Below the pieces are notes generated by a model that saw nothing but the letters and a program-made list of their open reading frames with translations, made no database searches and was not told the DNA's origin. The position numbers and the translations under genes are program-made. From DASTOB01 sp035720425 (lineage in GTDB: Bacteria; Chloroflexota; Limnocylindria; Limnocylindrales; CSP1-4), in the NCBI GenBank assembly GCA_035720425.1, contig DASTOB010000079.1, positions 1 to 29,280 on the forward strand: a DNA stretch of 29,280 nt, given 5' to 3'. This document shows positions 24,425 to 29,280 of this stretch, in pieces; the first letter of the stretch is position 1; each line of letters begins with the position of its first letter.

Positions 24425-25308
24425 GCGCGGCGACGGGGGCAGCCGAGTCGTCCGGGTCGCGACTGCGCGGGCTGATCGGTCGCCCGCCGCTCGTCCTGCC
24501 CGGCTGCGCCGACGCGCTGACCGCCCGGATCGCCGAACGGGCCGGGTTCGAGGCGGTTTACGCGACCGGCGCCGGAATTGCCAACGCGCAGCTCGGCCGG
24601 CCCGATGTGGGCCTCACGACGATGACCGAGGTGCTCGACCAGGTGGCCCGCATCGTCGACGCCGTCGAGGTGCCGGTCGTGGCCGATATCGACACCGGCT
24701 TCGGCAACGCGATCAATGCGCAGCGCGCCGTTCGGGCGTTCGAGCGCGCCGGCGTCGCGGGCGTCCAGATCGAGGACCAGGTCTTCCCGAAGCGCTGCGG
24801 CCACTACGACCGCACGGAGGTCGTGCCGGCAAACGAGTTCCTCGGCAAGCTGCGGGCGGTGCTCGACGCGCGGGCCGATCCGTCGCTCGTCGTCGTGGCC
24901 CGGACGGACGCGCTCGCGATCGACGGATTCGAGGCGGCCGTGGAGCGCGCCAACCGCTTCGTCGAAGCCGGGGCGGACGTCGTCTTCGTCGAGGCACCGC
25001 CGGATCGGGAGACGCTCGCGGCACTCCCCGCGCGGGTCCCCGGCCCGCTCGTCGCGAACATGGTCGAGGGCGGCCGGACGCCGCTCCTGTCGGCTGCGGA
25101 ACTCGCCGCGCTCGGCTACGCGGTCGTGCTGTTCGCGAACACCGCGCTCCGGGTCGCCGCTTGGGCGGTTCGCGACGCCCTCGGCGAGCTCCGCCGGACC
25201 GGGGACGCGCGGCCGCTCATGGACCGGATGCTGAGCTGGGACGAGCGCCAGGCGCTCGTGGGACTGGACGAGATCGAGGCCCTTGACGCACGCTACGGGG
25301 CCGGCTGA
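24421..25308 (+). CDS. Isocitrate lyase/PEP mutase-family lyase (methylisocitrate or dimethylmalate lyase-like)
   Basis: A 295-residue Mg-dependent TIM-barrel enzyme that cleaves a substituted malate or isocitrate. Support: VLPGCADALTARIAERAGFEAVYATG, metal-binding VVADIDTGFGN, IEDQVFPKRCGHYD with the lyase loop K-R-C-G-H that marks C-C lyases (PrpB, dimethylmalate lyase) rather than phosphonomutases, and VARTDALAIDGFEAA. The GTG start overlaps the upstream stop (GTGA). Pairing with a PrpF-family gene suggests either the methylcitrate cycle or a dimethylmalate branch like that of nicotinate fermentation. Confidence 0.85.
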   Translation: MSAATGAAESSGSRLRGLIGRPPLVLPGCADALTARIAERAGFEAVYATGAGIANAQLGRPDVGLTTMTEVLDQVARIVDAVEVPVVADIDTGFGNAINAQRAVRAFERAGVAGVQIEDQVFPKRCGHYDRTEVVPANEFLGKLRAVLDARADPSLVVVARTDALAIDGFEAAVERANRFVEAGADVVFVEAPPDRETLAALPARVPGPLVANMVEGGRTPLLSAAELAALGYAVVLFANTALRVAAWAVRDALGELRRTGDARPLMDRMLSWDERQALVGLDEIEALDARYGAG

Positions 25309-25324
25309 TGGACGGAGGTACCCG

Positions 25325-26497
25325 GTGACGTCGGATGTCGTGCCCGTGCGCTGCTCGATCCTCCGCGGTGGGACGAGCCGCGGAATCTTCTTCCTCGAGA
25401 ACGACCTGCCACGCGGCCGTTCGGCCATCGAGCCGATCCTGCTCGACGTCTTCGGCAGCCCGGACATCCGCCAGATCGACGGGCTCGGCGGGGCGACCTC
25501 GCAGACGAGCAAGGCCGCGATCATCGGCCCGCCGTCGCGAGCGGACGCCGACGTCGACTACACGTTCGCCCAGGTCAGCGTCACCGATGCGCTCGTCGAC
25601 TGGGGCGGCAACTGCGGCAACATCAGCTCCGCCGTCGGCCCGTTCGCCATCGACCAGGGGCTCGTCCGGGCCGACGAGCCGGTGACGACGGTCCGGATCC
25701 ACAACACGAACACGTCGAAGGTGATCGTCGCCCGCGTTCCGACGGCCGGCGGGCGGGCGCGCATCGACGGTGACTTCGCGATTCCCGGCGTACCCGGCAC
25801 GGGCTCGCGGATCCTGCTCGAGTTCGACGAGCCGGCCGGCTCGGTCACCGGCGCGCTGCTGCCGACGGGCCGAGCCTGCGACGAGCTCACGCTGACCGAC
25901 GGACGGACGCTCCACGTGTCCGTCGTCGACGCGGGCAACCCGACGGTGTTCCTCCGGGCGGCCGATCTCGGTTTGACCGGAACCGAGCTGCCCGCGGATC
26001 TCGACGCCGCGGTCGCGGCGACGGCCGTGCTCGAGGAGGCGCGCGGGATCGTTGCGGAGATGCTCGGGCTCGTCGGCGACCGGCGTGACGCGACGCGCCT
26101 CTCGCCCGGCCTGCCCAAGGTCGGCTACGTGACGGCGCCGGTCGGCTACGGCACGAGCGCCGGTGGGCGCGTCGAGGCCGACGACTGCGACCTCGTGGGC
26201 CGGCTCATGTCGATGCAGACCGCCCACAAGTCGTACATGACGACGGGGGCGATCGCGACGGCGGCGGCCGCGTTCGTGCCCGGAACGGTCGTCGCGGATG
26301 CGGTGCGCCCGCGGGCGGAGCGGCCGGAGCCCGAGACGATCCGGATCGGTCACCCGTACGGCGTCATGCACGCAGTCGTGCGGGCGGACGACCTCGCAGA
26401 CCCGTCGACGATCCGGGCGATCGCGGTGGGCCGGACGGCCCGCCACATCCTCGACGGCCAGGTCTGGGTACGCCGGCGGGCGGTCGACCCGGTCTGA
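25325..26497 (+). CDS. PrpF-family isomerase (methylaconitate/methylitaconate/oxalomesaconate type)
   Basis: A 390-residue cofactor-free isomerase with the two-domain diaminopimelate-epimerase-like fold. Motifs: CSILRGGTSRGIFF at the N-terminus, GLGGATSQTSKAAII, WGGNCGNISSAVGPFA with the likely catalytic cysteine, and MQTAHKSYMTTGAIA. PrpF isomerises 2-methyl-aconitate; relatives act on methylitaconate or 4-oxalomesaconate. The GTG at 25325 is chosen because GGAGGT lies five bases upstream; an earlier in-frame ATG at 25283 would overlap the lyase gene. It is the last gene of the operon, before a weak hairpin. Confidence 0.87.
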   Translation: MTSDVVPVRCSILRGGTSRGIFFLENDLPRGRSAIEPILLDVFGSPDIRQIDGLGGATSQTSKAAIIGPPSRADADVDYTFAQVSVTDALVDWGGNCGNISSAVGPFAIDQGLVRADEPVTTVRIHNTNTSKVIVARVPTAGGRARIDGDFAIPGVPGTGSRILLEFDEPAGSVTGALLPTGRACDELTLTDGRTLHVSVVDAGNPTVFLRAADLGLTGTELPADLDAAVAATAVLEEARGIVAEMLGLVGDRRDATRLSPGLPKVGYVTAPVGYGTSAGGRVEADDCDLVGRLMSMQTAHKSYMTTGAIATAAAAFVPGTVVADAVRPRAERPEPETIRIGHPYGVMHAVVRADDLADPSTIRAIAVGRTARHILDGQVWVRRRAVDPV

Positions 26498-26519
26498 ACG
26501 AGAGCTCGACCGTGGCTCC

Positions 26520-26544
26520 GCCGGGCGGCCTGCCGCGGCCCGGC
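26520..26544. terminator. Weak hairpin between convergent genes
   Basis: A 7-bp stem GCCGGGC (26520-26526) and GCCCGGC (26538-26544) with an 11-base loop, between the PrpF-family gene and the JAMM protease gene, touching the stop codon of the latter. Possible bidirectional terminator. Confidence 0.4.
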
Positions 26545-26993
26545 TACTCGATCGTCAGGGCGACCTCGTCGGTCGTACCGTCGACGATCCGCCACGCCCG
26601 GATGCCGGGCTCGCCGGTGACCGGATCCGCCTCCGACGGCGCGAGCGACACGAGGACGTACAGCGCATCCGGGTAGAACGCCAGGCCGACGTCGGTCGGC
26701 GACGGCACCGCCGGTGAGCCGACGTGCGAGTGGACGATCGCCCAGAACGTCTCGTCGGCCTCGTCCGTCTCGATCGTCAGGCGGAGCAGGTCGTCGGGGT
26801 GGATCTCGTAGCGATACGGGGATGCGGCCTTGTTGCGCGTCGGCTCCCAGCGCACGGGGACGCCGCCCTGGGCGGCCGGCCGGTCGCCGACGATGAGCCC
26901 GCACGCCTCATTCGGGTACTCCGCGCGGGCATGGTCGACGATGCCCCGCGCGATGGCCCGCGGCAGGACCACCGGCCCGTTGCCCGGGTTCAC
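26544..26993 (-). CDS. mec: JAMM-family metalloprotease, Mec (CysO-cysteine peptidase) type
   Basis: A 149-residue Zn-dependent JAB1/MPN/Mov34 peptidase. The complete JAMM motif is present: Glu29 in NEACGLIVG, then His88-Ser-His90, seven residues, Ser98 and Asp101. In mycobacteria Mec releases cysteine from the CysO-cysteine adduct made by CysM. Here cysM and a cysO-like gene lie just upstream on the same strand, which supports that role. The GTG at 26993 overlaps the stop of the antitoxin-like gene (GTGA). The gene symbol is by context and motif. Confidence 0.85.
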   Translation of the reverse strand: MNPGNGPVVLPRAIARGIVDHARAEYPNEACGLIVGDRPAAQGGVPVRWEPTRNKAASPYRYEIHPDDLLRLTIETDEADETFWAIVHSHVGSPAVPSPTDVGLAFYPDALYVLVSLAPSEADPVTGEPGIRAWRIVDGTTDEVALTIE

Positions 26994-27253
26994 CGGCTGA
27001 GTGGCTCGTCGTTCCAGGGGCGGCCGGTGGAGTAGTACGCGCCGTCGTCCGCGGCGATGAGCGTGACGCTCCCGGCGAGGCCGGCCCGGGCGACGGATGC
27101 TTCTGCCGGCACGACGCGGGCGACCGGCCGGCCATGCTTGGTGATCACGATGCTGATCTTCAGCTGGTCGACCTGGTCGAGGATCGCGAGGCACTCCGCC
27201 TTGAACCGGCTGATTGTGACGGTGCGCTCGGTGGTGGGCTGGATCTCGGACAT
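26990..27253 (-). CDS. Phd/YefM-type antitoxin without a toxin
   Basis: An 87-residue protein resembling type II antitoxins of the Phd/YefM family: TVTISRFKAECLAILDQVDQ, then ISIVITKHGRPVARVVPAE, the typical N-terminal DNA-binding fold, and an acidic/aromatic C-terminal tail ending RPWND. ATG 27253 or 27274 can serve as start. Antitoxin genes of this type are normally followed by a PIN or RelE toxin. Here the next gene, overlapping by GTGA, is the JAMM protease. It may be an orphan antitoxin retained as a regulator of the sulfur operon. Confidence 0.75.
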   Translation of the reverse strand: MSEIQPTTERTVTISRFKAECLAILDQVDQLKISIVITKHGRPVARVVPAEASVARAGLAGSVTLIAADDGAYYSTGRPWNDEPLSR

Positions 27254-27305
27254 CGGACCGTTGACTGTAATCATCTGTCAGAGCTGCGCCAACCCGCGAA
27301 TGCGC

Positions 27306-28325
27306 TCACCACCAGTTGACGCCGCCCTCGAGGTCCGCCTCCATCTCGTCGAGATCGCGGCTGTACGTCCCCGCCGAGAGGTACTTCCAGCCGCCGTCCG
27401 GGAGGAGCGCGACGATCGTGCCGGAGGTCATCCGCTTCGCCTCGCGCGCGGCCGCGACGAGCACGGCTCCCGACGACGGACCGGCGAAGATCCCCTCGCG
27501 GAACACGAGGTCGCGCAGCGCGGCGATCGCGTCGCGGCTCGAGACGAGGTACTTCGCGTCGATGAGCGACGGATCGAACAGCTCCGGGACGAAGCCCTCG
27601 TCGAGCGAGCGGAGGCCCTGGACGGACTCTCCAGGCAACGGCTCGGCCGCTACGATCCGGACGCCGGGCTTTCGCTCGTGGAGGAAACGCGAAACGCCCA
27701 TCAGCGTGCCGGACGTCCCGAGCCCGGCCACGAACACGTCGACATCCGGGCAGTCGGCGAGGACCTCCGGCCCGGTCGTCTCGTAATGGGCGAGGGCATT
27801 CGCCTCGTTGCCGTACTGGTATGGCATGACGAACCGGTCGTCCTTCGAGACGAGGTGCTTGGCGAGCGCGATCGCGCCGTTCGAACCGAGGTGGCCCGGC
27901 GAGTCGATCACCTCGGCGCCGAACAGGGCGGCCATCTGACGGCGCTCGTTCGTCACGTTGTCCGGCATGACGAGGGCGACCCGAAAGCCCTTCCGTCGGC
28001 CGATCATCGCCAGGGCGATGCCGGTGTTGCCGGACGTCGGCTCGAGGATGATCGAGTCCGGGCGCAGCACCCCGCGCCGCTCGAGGTCCTCGACGAGGTA
28101 CTTCGCGGCGCGGTCCTTGACCGAGCCGGTCGGGTTGAGCATCTCGAGCTTGGCGAGCAGCGTGACGGCCGGGTTCGGGGACATGCGCGGGATCGCGACG
28201 AGCGGCGTATGGCCGATCGCGTCGACGATGTCGTCGTAGCGACCCCCGTGCGGCTCCGTGTCGTGGGCACCGTGCGCGGGACTCTGTCGCGTCTGCGGCC
28301 GTGCGCGGACGCGCGCGAGGGCCAT
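27306..28325 (-). CDS. cysM: CysO-dependent cysteine synthase
   Basis: A 339-residue PLP enzyme of the cysteine synthase family. The PLP lysine is Lys70 in NPTGSVKDRAA; TSGNTGIALAM binds the PLP-linked substrate region. The block MPYQYGNEANALAHYETTGPE, the MDEGFVPEL-like segment SLDEGFVPELFDPS, and the C-terminal DGGWKYLSAGTYS match mycobacterial CysM, which joins O-phosphoserine with sulfide delivered on CysO thiocarboxylate. An unusual basic extension of about 28 residues precedes the conserved start. It begins two bases after the CysO stop. Confidence 0.9.
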   Translation of the reverse strand: MALARVRARPQTRQSPAHGAHDTEPHGGRYDDIVDAIGHTPLVAIPRMSPNPAVTLLAKLEMLNPTGSVKDRAAKYLVEDLERRGVLRPDSIILEPTSGNTGIALAMIGRRKGFRVALVMPDNVTNERRQMAALFGAEVIDSPGHLGSNGAIALAKHLVSKDDRFVMPYQYGNEANALAHYETTGPEVLADCPDVDVFVAGLGTSGTLMGVSRFLHERKPGVRIVAAEPLPGESVQGLRSLDEGFVPELFDPSLIDAKYLVSSRDAIAALRDLVFREGIFAGPSSGAVLVAAAREAKRMTSGTIVALLPDGGWKYLSAGTYSRDLDEMEADLEGGVNWW

Positions 28326-28327
28326 CG

Positions 28328-28600
28328 TCAGCCGCCGGCCATCGCCGGCAGGATGCGGACGTCGCCGCCGCTGCCGACCGGCGTATCGAGCCCCTGGAGG
28401 TAGCGCACGTCCTGGCCGTCGACGTAGACGTTGACGAAGCGGTTCAGTTCGCCGTCCGGGGTGAATAGCTGGCCGCCGAGGGCCGGGTGGCGCTCGACGA
28501 GCGCACGGACGACATCGCCGACCGTCGAGCCGTCAACCTCGACCGTCTTCGCCCCACCGACGTTCGCGCGCAGGACCTGGGGGATCCAGACCGTGCTCAC
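28328..28600 (-). CDS. cysO: CysO-like sulfur carrier protein (MoaD/ThiS fold)
   Basis: A 90-residue ubiquitin-fold sulfur carrier ending in Ala-Gly-Gly, the C-terminus that is adenylated and converted to a thiocarboxylate. The sequence order (WIPQVLRANVGG, ELNRFVNVYVDGQDVRYLQGLDTPV, VRILPAMAGG) closely follows the mycobacterial CysO pattern. Its ATG overlaps the stop of the E1-like gene (ATGA), and it is two bases from cysM. It should receive sulfur through the E1 enzyme and deliver it to CysM. Confidence 0.9.
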   Translation of the reverse strand: MSTVWIPQVLRANVGGAKTVEVDGSTVGDVVRALVERHPALGGQLFTPDGELNRFVNVYVDGQDVRYLQGLDTPVGSGGDVRILPAMAGG

Positions 28601-29280
28601 GCGCGCGCCTCCGGCGACGGGTTGCCGACGGTGCCGAACGAGCCGAGCAAGAACGGCGCGTCGGCGCCGACCGTCGCGACGTCGAGCGGCCGGCCGGACC
28701 GGCGCGCCTCGACGGCCGCGTCGGAGCAGGCCGGGCAGTTCGGGTCACGCCGGAGGCGCAGCTCGGTGAACGACGCGTCGAGCGCGTCGAACAGGAGGAG
28801 CCGGCCGGCGAGCGTGTCACCGATACCGAGCAGGAGCTTGAGGACTTCGTTCGCCTGGAGCAGGCCCATGATCCCGGGCACGACCCCGAGCACGCCCGCG
28901 ACCGAGCACCCGGGGGCAAGTTCCGGCGGCGGCGGCGTCGGATAGAGGCACCGATAGCACGGACCCTCGTACGGCTTGAAGACCGTGAGCTGGCCCTCGA
29001 ACCGGAAGACGCTGGCGTGGATGACCGGGATGCCGGCCGCGACCGCGGCATCGTTGAGGATGTAGCGGGTCTCGAACGTATCGGTCCCGTCGAGGATGAC
29101 GTCGTAGCCGGCGATGATCCGCTCGACGTTGCCGGCCACGAGCATCTCCTCGTGCGCGACGACGGTGACGTCCGGGTTGAGGGCGTTGATCGTCAGGCGC
29201 GCCGACTCGACCTTGCGCTCCCCGACGCGATCGCTCGTGTGGACGACCTGGCGCTGCAGGTTCGACAGGTCGACGACGTC
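28597..29280 (-). CDS. E1-like adenylyltransferase MoeB/ThiF (5' end outside the window)
   Basis: The 227 C-terminal residues of a MoeB/ThiF/MoeZ enzyme that adenylates the Gly-Gly end of a sulfur carrier. Visible are DVVDLSNLQRQVVH (ATP-binding Arg), DGTDTFETRYILNDA, two zinc cysteine pairs (CYRC and CPAC), and GCSVAGVLGVVPGIMG. The N-terminal nucleotide-binding glycine motif lies beyond 29280. The protein stops soon after the second zinc pair, so it lacks the rhodanese domain that mycobacterial MoeZ has. The sulfur donor must therefore be a separate protein. It is translationally coupled to the CysO gene. Confidence 0.9.
   Translation of the reverse strand, partial: DVVDLSNLQRQVVHTSDRVGERKVESARLTINALNPDVTVVAHEEMLVAGNVERIIAGYDVILDGTDTFETRYILNDAAVAAGIPVIHASVFRFEGQLTVFKPYEGPCYRCLYPTPPPPELAPGCSVAGVLGVVPGIMGLLQANEVLKLLLGIGDTLAGRLLLFDALDASFTELRLRRDPNCPACSDAAVEARRSGRPLDVATVGADAPFLLGSFGTVGNPSPEARA

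Noticed and set aside
24421..25308. Phosphonopyruvate-forming PEP mutase
   Set aside because: The K-R-C-G-H loop marks the C-C lyase branch; mutases lack it, and no phosphonate genes are nearby.

Overview
The window is high-GC (roughly 70 % by eye), densely coded bacterial DNA with 34 protein genes and no gap over 300 bases. I see no rRNA, tRNA, insertion sequence, phage module or CRISPR array. GTG starts, ATGA/GTGA stop-start overlaps, an F420/FMN luciferase-like oxidoreductase and a mycobacterial-type CysO/CysM/Mec cysteine pathway suggest Chloroflexota or Actinobacteriota. I lean to an uncultivated soil Chloroflexota lineage, but this is inference.

Bases 1-9000 hold mostly divergent gene pairs for small-molecule uptake and breakdown: an MFS transporter facing a CoxG-like SRPBCC protein; a cyclic amidohydrolase and a UbiD decarboxylase facing a TauE-type permease; an isochorismatase-fold amidase facing an orotate phosphoribosyltransferase; and a GntR/FCD regulator followed by an asparaginase-family amidohydrolase.

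Bases 9000-16900: a recognisable sigma70-type promoter and a structured ~100-nt leader precede an ABC importer of the nitrate/sulfonate/taurine type (lipoprotein, permease, ATPase, second permease) co-transcribed with a short-chain dehydrogenase. Next come an Asp/Glu-racemase-fold protein with only one catalytic cysteine (arylmalonate-decarboxylase-like), an EamA permease and a second UbiD decarboxylase. A 16-bp element (best form GGATACCGTCGCATAC) recurs in five divergent intergenic regions, which suggests one regulon or a shared promoter architecture. The GntR protein is the only recognisable transcription factor here and is the obvious candidate to bind it.

Bases 16900-26500: a CBS/BON protein, then an operon of a His-rich bicupin, a 4-oxalocrotonate-tautomerase-like enzyme, a DAO-type flavoprotein, a 74-residue cysteine-rich protein and a DUF262 protein. 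A dihydroorotate-dehydrogenase-like flavoprotein runs against it, overlapping by 82 bp. Then follow a dimeric alpha/beta-barrel protein and an operon of a luciferase-like oxidoreductase, a methylisocitrate-lyase-family enzyme and a PrpF/methylitaconate-isomerase-family enzyme. The substrate is not identified. The enzyme set (decarboxylases, ring amidohydrolases, tautomerases, a C-C lyase) fits catabolism of carboxylated, probably N-containing compounds.

Bases 26500-29280 (minus strand) encode sulfur assimilation: an E1-like MoeB/ThiF enzyme (cut by the window end), the sulfur carrier CysO ending in Gly-Gly, cysteine synthase CysM, a solitary Phd/YefM-type antitoxin, and a JAMM protease of the Mec type. 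Several perfect GC-rich hairpins between convergent genes look like bidirectional terminators.
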